NCBI RefSeq assembly: GCF_025153475.1
Contig: NZ_JANZXA010000013.1
Location: forward strand, 84,818-148,817
Source: Novosphingobium mangrovisedimenti
Lineage (GTDB): Bacteria > Pseudomonadota > Alphaproteobacteria > Sphingomonadales > Sphingomonadaceae
Direction of reading: 5' to 3'
Length of the DNA: 64,000 nucleotides
In this document: one piece after another, positions 42,343 to 50,886 of the stretch
Position numbering within the stretch: the stretch's first letter is position 1
Layout: each line of letters begins with the position of its first letter
Program-made: the position numbers and the translations under genes
The notes under the pieces: generated by a model
Told to the model about the DNA's origin: nothing
The model's database searches: none
The model's input: only the letters and a program-made list of their open reading frames with translations

Positions 42343-43482
42343 GTGCCCACGGTCTCCCCGGTGTCAGACCCGGACCTTGGCGGAGCGGCTCGACGCCTTG
42401 CTTCGACCGCGGGTGGCGGCGATCCGCGCGACGACCTCCTGCGCCAGTCGCAGGTTGCCCGAGAACTGGGTTCTCCCTTCGTGAGCGATGTTCTCGCCGC
42501 GGCGCGCCGGCAATTGGCCCGCGCGCCGCGACTCGATGCCAGGATTGCCGGCTGGCCTTTCGATCCTGCCAGAAGTGCGATGGCCTTGCGGCTCAATGCC
42601 GGGCTGCACGCTCTGGCACGGCGTGGCACGATCGCGGACCTTTCCACGCTCTATGCCGGAAGGCACCGGAATTTCGACCGCGCGGTCGGCGAGGCGATCG
42701 AACTGGGCGAGCAGACCCTGCTGGTCTGGATGGACCATCCCACACAGACTAACGAAGTGCGCCGTTCGAGCGCTTTCATGGCGGCATTGTCGGTGCTTGC
42801 CGACCAGCACGGCCTGCCGTTCGAGCTGTTCGAAGTCGGCGCCAGCGCCGGGCTGAACCTGCTGCTCGACCGCTATGCCCACGATCTTGGCGGCGTGGCT
42901 TGCGGGCAGCCCGATTCCGGGCTTCGGCTCACCCCATCGTGGCAGGGTCCCCCGCCGCCGCGCGCCGATGTCCGGATCGCCTCCGCGCACGGCGTCGATC
43001 TCAGGCCACTGCGTCTGGAGGATCCGCATACCTGCGAACGGCTGATGTCCTACGTCTGGCCGGGCGACGAGGTGCGCGCCGACTATTTGCGCCGGGCCAT
43101 GCGGCTGGCACGGGCGGCTCCGCCGGCGGTAGACCGGCAGGGCGCCGAAACCTGGCTCGCCGAACGCCTCGAGGAGCCGCAGGCGCCCGGCACGATGCGG
43201 GTGGTGCAACATTCGATGGTGCTCCAATACCTGCCGGATGCGGAACGCCGCACCGTGCTGGGCTCGCTGCTCAAGGCAGGCAGGAACGCGACGCCCGACC
43301 GCCCGATGGCGCGGATCGGCCTCGAATGGAACCGCGATCGCAGCGAAGTGCAGCTGTGCATGACCCAATGGTCTGGCCGTCCCGGCGACGGGCGCAGGAC
43401 AATCCTTGCCATCTGCCATCCCTATGGCGCCGCGATCGAATGGCGCGGGCTGCCCCGGCTCCCGGCTTCGGTTCAAGCCTGA
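42343..43482 (+). CDS. DUF2332 family protein
   Basis: Conserved protein of the DUF2332 family, 379 residues, no established function. Family marks are HPTQTNEVRRSSAF, FEVGASAGLNLLLDRYAHD (a glycine-rich loop like a methyltransferase SAM site) and VVQHSMVLQYLP. The GTG at 42343 starts it. Monocistronic; it converges on the chemoreceptor across a hairpin. Confidence 0.82.
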   Translation: MPTVSPVSDPDLGGAARRLASTAGGGDPRDDLLRQSQVARELGSPFVSDVLAAARRQLARAPRLDARIAGWPFDPARSAMALRLNAGLHALARRGTIADLSTLYAGRHRNFDRAVGEAIELGEQTLLVWMDHPTQTNEVRRSSAFMAALSVLADQHGLPFELFEVGASAGLNLLLDRYAHDLGGVACGQPDSGLRLTPSWQGPPPPRADVRIASAHGVDLRPLRLEDPHTCERLMSYVWPGDEVRADYLRRAMRLARAAPPAVDRQGAETWLAERLEEPQAPGTMRVVQHSMVLQYLPDAERRTVLGSLLKAGRNATPDRPMARIGLEWNRDRSEVQLCMTQWSGRPGDGRRTILAICHPYGAAIEWRGLPRLPASVQA

Positions 43483-43540
43483 TCCCGACTACCGGACAAA
43501 GGACTGTCCGCCCGAACGTGTGCGTGAGCGGCACGGGAAA

Positions 43541-43570
43541 GGGCGGCGCAAGCCATGGCCTGCGCCGCCC
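43541..43570. terminator. hairpin between DUF2332 and the chemoreceptor gene
   Basis: Perfect 10-bp stem GGGCGGCGCA/TGCGCCGCCC with a 10-nt loop. On the minus strand it is followed by TTTCCC, so it can end the chemoreceptor transcript. Confidence 0.6.
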
Positions 43571-43605
43571 TCCGGGTCCTGCATTCGATCGGGGTAGACG
43601 CGCGG

Positions 43606-45444
43606 TCAGAATTCCGACCAGTCGTCCTCGACCGTCTTCACGGCGAGGTTGCCGACCAGACGCGGCCTAGCGGCCGGTCGGGGGGCCGGCTGCACTGCCG
43701 CGGGCCGGATGCTCGAAGGCGAGACGGTCCGCGTCCGCGGCAGGCTGTCGTCGACCTTGAAGGTCGAGAAGGCCTCGAACAGCTGCTGCGCCTCGCGCGC
43801 CAGCATTTCGGTGGCGGCGGTGGTCTCCTCCACCATCGCGGCGTTTTGCTGGGTCATGGCGTCCATTGCGCTGATTGCCTCGTTGACCTTGAGCAGGCCG
43901 GACGACTGCTGCTCGGCGGTCTCTGCCATGGCCTCGATCGACTCGCTGACGCTCGAGACGCGCTCGATGATGCGGTTGAGCGAACCGCCGGTGTCGTTGA
44001 CGAGCTCGACGCCCGAGGTCACGTGTTCGGTGGCAGAGAGGATGCGCGATTTCACGTCGGCCGCGGCATCGGCGGCGCGCTGCGCCAGCGCACGCACTTC
44101 CGAAGCGACGACCGCGAAGCCCTTGCCGGCATCGCCCGCGCGTGCGGCTTCCACGCCGGCATTGAGCGCGAGAAGGTTGGTCTGGAAGGCAATGCCATCG
44201 ATCACCGTGATGATCTCGGCGATTTCGCGGGTCGCCTGGTCGATGCCGTTCATCGCCTCGATCGCACGCCGCACCACGGCGCCGCCCTGTTCGGCTTCGC
44301 CGCGCGCATCGCTCATGGCGCGGTTGGCTTCGGAAACGATGCCGGCGCTTTCGCCGACCTTGCGGGTGATTTCGTCCATCGCCGCGGCCGAGGACTGCAG
44401 TTTCGCCGCCTGTTCCTCGCTGCGGTTCGACAGGTCGGAAGCGGCCTGGCGGATCTCGGATGAGCCGGTGGAAATCGAATCGATGCTGCCGCGTACCGAA
44501 ACCATGACGGCGCAGAGCTGGTCGAGGGCATTGTTGAAGTCCCGGCTGACCGATGCGAAGGCGTCGGGCAGGTCGTGGAGCCGCGCGCGCAGGTCGGACT
44601 GTGACAGGTCGTGCAGCTTGCGGCCGATCTCGGCCATGGCTGCCTCGCGATCATGGTCGGCGGTGATCTTGGCCAGCGCCTGATCGCGGAAGACCAGCAC
44701 GGCCCGGGCCATGTTGCCCAGTTCGTCCACGCGGTCGGTGCCGGGCACGTCGACGTCGTTGCAGCCGGAGGCCAGCGTGGTCATCGTCTCGGTGAGATCG
44801 CCGACCGGGGAGGCGATGTCGCGGCTCAGCTTGCGCTGCAGGGCCACGGCAAGCCCGCACAGGGCGAGGCCGCCCACGACGAGCGCGATCCACGCGGTGG
44901 CGATGGAGGTTTCCTGCCCTTCGGATTCCGCCGTGATCTGCGCCTGTTCCTGGTCGCGCAGGTCGCGCAGGGGAAGAACCGCATCGCTGACGAGCGCGGC
45001 CTTGCCGGCGTCGCGCACGCGATCCGCGGCGGCTTCGCGCTGGCCGTCCTTGACCATCTCGATCGACTTGTCGCCCCAGTCCGCACGCCACTTGAGCGTT
45101 TCGGCACGCGATTCGAGCAGCAGGTTGCGCAGGGCGGGATCGGCGAGTTCCTTTTCCAGTTCCGCCGAAGTCGCGTCGTATATGTCGCGGCCGTCGTAGT
45201 ACGACTTGAGATAGAGGTCGTCACCGGTCACCAGGTACCCGCGCACCTGGCTGTTCTGGCGCAGGATCTGCGTTTCCAGCGACATGGCCTTGGCGTGGAT
45301 CGATTGATGGAAGTTGGTCCGCTCGGTGGATCGGCTGATCATCATGATGTTGGTCGCGAAGACCAGCATCATGACCGCCGCCGAGAGGTTGATCGCCACG
45401 AAGGCGATCGCCAGCTTCTTCGGGATGTTCAACGAGCTGAGCAT
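43606..45444 (-). CDS. methyl-accepting chemotaxis protein (CHASE3-type sensor)
   Basis: Transmembrane chemoreceptor, 612 residues. A first membrane helix spans about 9-36, followed by a periplasmic CHASE3-like helical domain (QIRG-like segment ILRQNSQVRGYLVTGDDLYL), a second helix (about 183-203), HAMP, and the signalling hairpin with tip TVIDGIAFQTNLLALNAGVEAARAGDAGKGFAVVA. The last residues DDWSEF have the WxxF form of CheR/CheB tethering pentapeptides. The ligand is unknown. A TonB receptor gene is upstream on the same strand. Confidence 0.93.
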   Translation of the reverse strand: MLSSLNIPKKLAIAFVAINLSAAVMMLVFATNIMMISRSTERTNFHQSIHAKAMSLETQILRQNSQVRGYLVTGDDLYLKSYYDGRDIYDATSAELEKELADPALRNLLLESRAETLKWRADWGDKSIEMVKDGQREAAADRVRDAGKAALVSDAVLPLRDLRDQEQAQITAESEGQETSIATAWIALVVGGLALCGLAVALQRKLSRDIASPVGDLTETMTTLASGCNDVDVPGTDRVDELGNMARAVLVFRDQALAKITADHDREAAMAEIGRKLHDLSQSDLRARLHDLPDAFASVSRDFNNALDQLCAVMVSVRGSIDSISTGSSEIRQAASDLSNRSEEQAAKLQSSAAAMDEITRKVGESAGIVSEANRAMSDARGEAEQGGAVVRRAIEAMNGIDQATREIAEIITVIDGIAFQTNLLALNAGVEAARAGDAGKGFAVVASEVRALAQRAADAAADVKSRILSATEHVTSGVELVNDTGGSLNRIIERVSSVSESIEAMAETAEQQSSGLLKVNEAISAMDAMTQQNAAMVEETTAATEMLAREAQQLFEAFSTFKVDDSLPRTRTVSPSSIRPAAVQPAPRPAARPRLVGNLAVKTVEDDWSEF

Positions 45445-45480
45445 GTGTCTTTTCCCATCTGATGTTCGCGAGCTGCGAAA

Positions 45481-45513
45481 CCCGGCCGCGGCGTCCGTAG
45501 CGCCGCGGCCGGG
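45481..45513 (-). terminator. terminator of the TonB-dependent receptor gene
   Basis: Perfect 13-bp stem CCCGGCCGCGGCG/CGCCGCGGCCGGG with a 7-nt loop, followed on the minus strand by TTTCGC. Lies 6 bp past the receptor stop. Confidence 0.72.
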
Positions 45514-45518
45514 AACCG

Positions 45519-47993
45519 TCAGAAGTTGAAGCGCAGCGATGCGGAGACAGTGCGCGGGTTGATCGTGCGTGCCGTCACCACGCCGCTCGACGGGATGAAT
45601 TCCGCGTCGACATCGACCAGACCAAGAACGTCAAACAGGTTGTTGGCGTTAAGCATGATCGAGACGCGATCGTTCGGGCGGTATTGAACAAAGGCGTTGG
45701 TGACGACGTAGCCGGGCATCTTCAGCTGGTTGGAATCGCCGGCATAGCTGCCGGTGGTGCCGTAGAAGTTGGCGCCGACCGTGAGGCGTTCGGTCTCAAC
45801 CTGCGGGGTAACCTGAAAGATCAGGTCCGCCTGGTGCCGGGGCGTGTTGCCGATCTTGGTCGGGTCGAGCGCGTCGGCGGTGATCTCCGCCTTGGTCCAG
45901 GTCGCCCCGCCGTTGATGGCGAAGATGCCCCGGCGATAGCTGGTTTCCAGCTCGACGCCGTAGGCGCGGTAGGCGCGGTCGAGGCCGATGTTGTGCTCGC
46001 GGGTCTTGGCCCAGAAGCCGGTCACGTAGGCCTCGAGGTTGTCGGTGCGGTACTTGAAGCCGCCCTCGGCCTGCCTGACTGGATCGTAGGCCGCCGAAGG
46101 AACCAGCAGCTTGCCGGTGGTCGGGCTCACGTAGCTGGCGAAAAGGATGCGGTCGGCATTGGCGCGCGCGCCCTTGGAGTAGCGGCCGAACAGCGAGAAA
46201 TGCTCCGCCATGCGGTAGTTCATGCTGACCGAGTACGACAGGTAGTGGTAGTCGTAGTGGACCGGGGCCGGCTTGCTGTAGTCGATGAAGCCGACCTTGG
46301 TTTCGGGCAGCGAGATCGTGCCGTCGCCATTGATGTCGTACGTGGTCGACTTGGCGGTGCCCGGCAGGCTGGAGCCGTAGAGCGTGCCACGCGCGCTGCC
46401 CATGTCGTAGCGCATGCTGGCGCCCAGCGCGAACTTGCCGAACATGTAGTTGAGCGAGCCGTAGGGTGCGTCGATGTCGTAGTTCACGTCGTAGCGATCG
46501 CGCCGGTAGCCGCCGATCAGCGCCGCGTTGTAGGCAAGGACGCCGTTCTGGGTGAGCTGGTAGGGACCCGCGAAGACGTCGATCAGGTGGGCCTTGCCGC
46601 CGCCGAGCACGTCGTTCACCGTCGTGGTCCAGGTCCAGGCGGTGTCGATGTCCTGGCTCGACTTGTAGTAACCGGCGGTGAAGGTCAGCTTGCCGGCCCC
46701 GACTTCCCACACCTTGCTGGCGCGAATGTCGTTGGTCATGTTGTTCAGGCTGTTGAGCGACACGTCCTGGTTGGTGACCAGGGCCAGCAGGCCGTTGCCG
46801 TTCAGCACCGAGGGATCGGCGATGGTCTGGCCGGCATTGGGGCCGGTGGCGTAGCTCAGACTGGTGGCGCTGAGCATGGCCATGATGGCCGGGGCCGAAT
46901 TGATCGACTGGAACGGCAGCGCGGCATTCGCGTTGGACAGCGTGTAGGGCTGGATCGTGCTGCCCGAGATGTCCGAATAGCGGAACTTGTCGTTGATCCT
47001 CCAGCCCTCGACCTCGAACTTGGTCTCGAAGCCGATCGACTTCATCTTGGAATGCGTGGCCTTGTCGAAGGGATGGCTGGCGACGCGGTTTTCACCGTCC
47101 AGCGTGAGGTTGGAGGGAATGTAGCGCGAGAACAGCGAGTCCCTGGAGACATCGAGGCCGGGCACGTTCGCGTAGTCGGGATCGGCGTTGGTTCCCGAAA
47201 CGAGCACGGGGGAATAGGGGGTCGGAACGGTCTGGTCGTCCAGCACCTTGGCATAGACGCGGAAATAGCCGCCGTCGAAGTCCTTGGTCATGTTGAACTT
47301 GATCTGGCCGCCCTTGAAGCCGTCGAAGCCGGTGTCGCGCGGGCCTTCGCCCTTGCGGTAGAAGCCGCCGATGTGGAAGCGCAGCGTGTCGCTGACCGGC
47401 GTGCCGTATTCGAAGTCCATGCGCTTGCTGTCATAGTCGAGGCCGGTGCTGATCTGGACGGACCCGCCGGCGACTTCGCCGGTCTTGTCGATCAGGTTGA
47501 CGATGCCGCCCGACGAGTTCGACGCGAAAGTGGAAGCGGAACCGCCGCGGATCGCCTGGACGCCGGCAAGGTTGAGGTCTGCGCGCAGGAACTGGTCGGC
47601 CGTGGCGAAGGCCATGTCGCCGAATTCGAGGGTCGGCAGACCGTTTTCCTGAATCTGCAGGAACTTGGCACCGCCAAGCGCGATCGGCAGGCCGCGGATC
47701 GAGATGCTGGCGAAGCCCTCGCCACCCGTGCTTTCGGCCCGCATGCCGGGGATGTTGCGGAAGATCTCGGCAACCGAACGCGCGCCGTACTTCTCGATCT
47801 CGTCTCCGCTGAGCGTGCTGGTCGAGGTGGCGCTGTCGAGGCGGTCGCGGGCGCGGGCGACGCCGGTGGTCATGAGGTTGACGCGCTTTTCCGCGGGTTG
47901 CGCGGCATCCTGTACGGCTCCCTCGTCTGCCGCCATCGCCGGTGCAGGCAGAATGCAAGCCGTGGCGAGGAGAAGCAGTGCTTTGGTCTTCAT
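45519..47993 (-). CDS. TonB-dependent receptor
   Basis: Outer-membrane gated barrel energised by TonB, 824 residues. A signal peptide ends near PAPAMA. The plug domain has SGDEIEKYGARSVAEIFRNIPGMRAES, ISIRGLP and VQAIRGGSASTFASNSSGGIVNLI. The C-terminus NPRTVSASLRFNF ends in Phe as expected for barrel assembly. No N-terminal signalling domain for an ECF sigma factor is seen. Substrate unknown. ATG 47993 is preferred because AGGG lies 9 bp upstream of it and touches the earlier ATG 48002. A 16-bp palindrome lies just upstream. Confidence 0.93.
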   Translation of the reverse strand: MKTKALLLLATACILPAPAMAADEGAVQDAAQPAEKRVNLMTTGVARARDRLDSATSTSTLSGDEIEKYGARSVAEIFRNIPGMRAESTGGEGFASISIRGLPIALGGAKFLQIQENGLPTLEFGDMAFATADQFLRADLNLAGVQAIRGGSASTFASNSSGGIVNLIDKTGEVAGGSVQISTGLDYDSKRMDFEYGTPVSDTLRFHIGGFYRKGEGPRDTGFDGFKGGQIKFNMTKDFDGGYFRVYAKVLDDQTVPTPYSPVLVSGTNADPDYANVPGLDVSRDSLFSRYIPSNLTLDGENRVASHPFDKATHSKMKSIGFETKFEVEGWRINDKFRYSDISGSTIQPYTLSNANAALPFQSINSAPAIMAMLSATSLSYATGPNAGQTIADPSVLNGNGLLALVTNQDVSLNSLNNMTNDIRASKVWEVGAGKLTFTAGYYKSSQDIDTAWTWTTTVNDVLGGGKAHLIDVFAGPYQLTQNGVLAYNAALIGGYRRDRYDVNYDIDAPYGSLNYMFGKFALGASMRYDMGSARGTLYGSSLPGTAKSTTYDINGDGTISLPETKVGFIDYSKPAPVHYDYHYLSYSVSMNYRMAEHFSLFGRYSKGARANADRILFASYVSPTTGKLLVPSAAYDPVRQAEGGFKYRTDNLEAYVTGFWAKTREHNIGLDRAYRAYGVELETSYRRGIFAINGGATWTKAEITADALDPTKIGNTPRHQADLIFQVTPQVETERLTVGANFYGTTGSYAGDSNQLKMPGYVVTNAFVQYRPNDRVSIMLNANNLFDVLGLVDVDAEFIPSSGVVTARTINPRTVSASLRFNF

Positions 47994-48010
47994 TATTATC
48001 ATCCCTGTTG

Positions 48011-48026
48011 CTGCAAATATTTGCAG
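48011..48026. promoter_or_regulatory. perfect palindrome upstream of the TonB receptor, likely operator
   Basis: CTGCAAATATTTGCAG, a perfect 16-bp palindrome, centred about 25 bp upstream of the receptor ATG. Position and symmetry fit a dimeric repressor site. Confidence 0.55.
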
Positions 48027-48158
48027 TCAGGGCGCTATTCACCGCGTGCTTAACTCCGGCATTTGCGGAATTAAGGATAAATGCGGAGTAGGGCATCGGT
48101 CGGCGCATCGGGCGGACAGCGGCCCCGGCAACTCGACAAAGCGCGGTGACCTGCCCTA

Positions 48159-48174
48159 GTCATGGGGGCATGAC
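48159..48174. promoter_or_regulatory. inverted repeat upstream of the amino-acid permease
   Basis: GTCATG-GGGG-CATGAC, arms perfect, about 55 bp upstream of the permease GTG. Confidence 0.35.
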
Positions 48175-48228
48175 AGCCTGCCGATCCACGCCGCCGCGCC
48201 GTGTCCGGGACATGGGAGACTTTCGCCC

Positions 48229-49623
48229 GTGAAAGGATGGATGCGCCGAAAATCAATAGCTTCGGAACGGCAGGACGAGCGCATGGTCGCCACGCTGTCC
48301 TGGCCGCACCTGATCGCGCTGGGCGTGGGAGCGATCGTGGGAACGGGTATCCTGACGCTGATCGGCGTCGGTGCGGATCGGGCGGGGCCTGCCGTGCTGA
48401 TTTCGTTCGCCATCGCCGGAGCGATATGCGCGTGCGCGGCGCTCGCCTACGCCGAACTGGCGACCATGCTGCCCGCTGCCGGCAGCGCCTACAGCTACAG
48501 CTACATGGTGCTGGGCGAGGCGATCGCCTGGGTCGTGGGGTGGAGCCTGATTCTCGAATATTCGCTCGTCGTATCGGCGGTCGCGGTGGGCTGGTCCGGC
48601 TATGCGAGCACGCTGCTGGTCGGCATGGGTTTTCCCGTGGCCCTGACGCAGGGTCCCGAACTGGGCGGCATCGTCAACCTTCCGGCAGTCTTCATCATCG
48701 CGGTGGTGGCGGGGCTGCTCATGCTCGGGACGCGCGAAAGCGCGCGGGTGAACAGCGTGCTGGTCCTGCTCAAGATGATCACGCTTGCCGGGTTCGTGGC
48801 GGTGGCGCTGCCCTATTTCGACAGTGCCAACCTGGAGCCCTTCATGCCCTTCGGCTTCGGCAAGAGCATGGGGCCCGACGGCGTCGAGCGTGGCGTCATG
48901 GCGGCGGCGGCGATCATCTTCTTCGCCTTCTATGGTTTCGACGCGATTTCGACTGCGGCCGAGGAAGTCAAACGGCCCGAGCGCGACCTTGCCATCGGCA
49001 TCGTCGGCTCGATGCTGATCTGTACCTTCGTCTATGTGCTGGTGGCGGCGGCCGCGGTGGGCGCGCTGCCCTTCACGCGCTTTGCCGATAGTCCGGAGCC
49101 GCTGGCGCTGATCCTGCGCGAACTCGGCCAGCCGGGCGTCGCTCGCATCATCGCCATTGCCGCGGTCATTGCCCTGCCGACCGTGATCCTGGCCTTCCTG
49201 TACGGGCAGAGCCGCATCTTCCTGGTGATGGCGCGCGACGGTTTCCTGCCTTCCGGCCTTGCCCGCCTGTCAGGTCGGGGCACGCCGGTGCGTATCACCG
49301 TGGTCACGGCGGTTCTGGTCGCCATCCTCGCGGGCGTGCTGCCCATCGGGGAGATCGCCGCGCTGGCCAACGCGGGCACGCTGATCGCCTTCATCGCGGT
49401 GGGCACGTGCCTTGTCGTCATGCGCTACCGCGCGCCCGAGATGCACCGCCCGTTCCGGGCCCCGCTGGGCCTCTGGGTCGGTGCCGCGACGGTCGCCGGA
49501 TGCCTGTACCTGTTCATGAGCCTGCCGGCCAAAACGCAGCTCTGGTGCCTGTTCTGGAACACGGCCGGCATCGTGCTCTACGCGGCCTATGGCCATCGGC
49601 GCAGCCGGTTGCAGGGCGCCTGA
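48229..49623 (+). CDS. APC family amino acid permease
   Basis: Inner-membrane amino acid transporter of the APC superfamily with about 12 hydrophobic helices, 464 residues. The first helix has GVGAIVGTGILTLIGV (the glycine-rich unwound segment of APC carriers), then AYAELATMLPAAGSAYSYSYMVLGE and FFAFYGFDAISTAAEEVKRPERDLA. The pattern is that of cationic amino acid carriers (CAT-like), but substrate is not certain. GTG 48229 has GGGAGA 8 bp upstream. Faces away from the TonB receptor. Confidence 0.9.
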   Translation: MKGWMRRKSIASERQDERMVATLSWPHLIALGVGAIVGTGILTLIGVGADRAGPAVLISFAIAGAICACAALAYAELATMLPAAGSAYSYSYMVLGEAIAWVVGWSLILEYSLVVSAVAVGWSGYASTLLVGMGFPVALTQGPELGGIVNLPAVFIIAVVAGLLMLGTRESARVNSVLVLLKMITLAGFVAVALPYFDSANLEPFMPFGFGKSMGPDGVERGVMAAAAIIFFAFYGFDAISTAAEEVKRPERDLAIGIVGSMLICTFVYVLVAAAAVGALPFTRFADSPEPLALILRELGQPGVARIIAIAAVIALPTVILAFLYGQSRIFLVMARDGFLPSGLARLSGRGTPVRITVVTAVLVAILAGVLPIGEIAALANAGTLIAFIAVGTCLVVMRYRAPEMHRPFRAPLGLWVGAATVAGCLYLFMSLPAKTQLWCLFWNTAGIVLYAAYGHRRSRLQGA

Positions 49624-49632
49624 CGGCGCTGT

Positions 49633-50886
49633 TCAGTCCTCGTCGTCTCCGATCCAGATGTCGTGCGAATCGATGCGCAGGCGGGTGATCGCGCGCATGG
49701 CTTCGGTGCGGGCGATGGCTTCGGCGCGAAAGGCGTCGTGAACCTGGCGTTCGCCCAGCAGTTCGTCGGCCAGATCGATCTCGCCCGCCTTGTGACCCTG
49801 GCGCAGCTTCGCCAGCGCCGCGACCTGCGCCTTGAGGCTCTCGCGCGAGCGCTCCCATGCCGCATAGCGATAGCGCGCCTCGGCCATGTCCGCCGATGCC
49901 GTCTCGTCCACCGAGAAGCGGATCGCCTGCACTTCGGCGCGCGCAGCGCTGGCCTCGGCTTCGGCGCGGTCGGACAGGGCACGCCGGTTGCCACCGCCCA
50001 GTGGCATGGAGAAGAGAACACCCGCGCCGCGTTCGGCGCCGCCGCGTTCCGAGAAGAGCCGCAGGCCCAGCGAGGGATCGGCAATCCGGTCGGCTTTCGC
50101 CCGCGCGGCGGAGGCATCGGCGCGGCGTGATTCGGCGTCGGCCGCGGCAATCTCGTGGCTGCGGGCGATGACCTTGGCACCCAGTGCCTCGATACCGCCT
50201 TCGGGCAATTCAGGGGTCGGCACCGAGGGCGGCGTATCCGCCATGGGCAGCACCGGGAACTGCGAGGCCAGACGTGCACGGGCCACGGCTTCACGCCCCA
50301 CCGACTGTTCGGCGGCTACGCGCGCCGCGCCGAGGGCGGCTTCGGCCTGATCGGCATCGAGCTGCGCCGCATCGCGCACCGCCACGCGGCGGCGGACGGC
50401 TTCGAGCAACTGGCTGTAGTTCGCGACGGCCTGCTGGTCGACGCGTGCCTCCTCGGCGGCGCCGAGCCAGTTCCACCACCCTTGGGCGAGCATCAGCGCG
50501 GCCTGGTGGCGCGCGTCCTCCGCGCGGTTTTCGGCTGCGGTGACGGTATAACTGCCGATCTCGCGGTCGATCCGGGCCTTGCCGGGCAGCCGGATCGGGC
50601 GGGTGAGCTGGCCGTCGAACTCGTCGTATTTGCCTTCGCCGTCGACCGAGCGCTGGAGGTAGCTGCCGGAGAAGGTGAACTCATGCGAGCCCCGCCGCAG
50701 CGCCCGCGCCTCGGCGCGCGCGGCTGTGGTGCGGGCCTGCGCCGCCTGGACCGAGGGATGCGCATCGAGCGCGGCGCTCACGGTCGTCCGGTCGGGCAGG
50801 CCGGCTTCGGCAAGCGCGGTCCCGGGCAGGGCGGTGCCGGCAAGGCTGAGCAATGCGGCGGCAAGCAGCAGGGACGTTTTACGCAT
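49633..50886 (-). CDS. czcC: TolC family outer-membrane channel of a metal efflux system (CzcC-like)
   Basis: Outer-membrane factor of an HME-RND efflux pump, 417 residues. A signal peptide ends near GTALA, followed by two repeated long-helix halves typical of TolC proteins (HPSVQAAQARTTAARAEARALRRG and ADAESRRADASAARAKADRI). It starts inside the czcA 3' end with an 8-bp overlap and is the last gene of the czcB-A-C operon. Confidence 0.88.
   Translation of the reverse strand: MRKTSLLLAAALLSLAGTALPGTALAEAGLPDRTTVSAALDAHPSVQAAQARTTAARAEARALRRGSHEFTFSGSYLQRSVDGEGKYDEFDGQLTRPIRLPGKARIDREIGSYTVTAAENRAEDARHQAALMLAQGWWNWLGAAEEARVDQQAVANYSQLLEAVRRRVAVRDAAQLDADQAEAALGAARVAAEQSVGREAVARARLASQFPVLPMADTPPSVPTPELPEGGIEALGAKVIARSHEIAAADAESRRADASAARAKADRIADPSLGLRLFSERGGAERGAGVLFSMPLGGGNRRALSDRAEAEASAARAEVQAIRFSVDETASADMAEARYRYAAWERSRESLKAQVAALAKLRQGHKAGEIDLADELLGERQVHDAFRAEAIARTEAMRAITRLRIDSHDIWIGDDED

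Noticed and set aside
45684..48053. A 789-codon plus-strand frame opposite the TonB receptor
   Set aside because: The receptor has signal peptide, plug and terminal Phe; the opposite frame has no ribosome site or domain.
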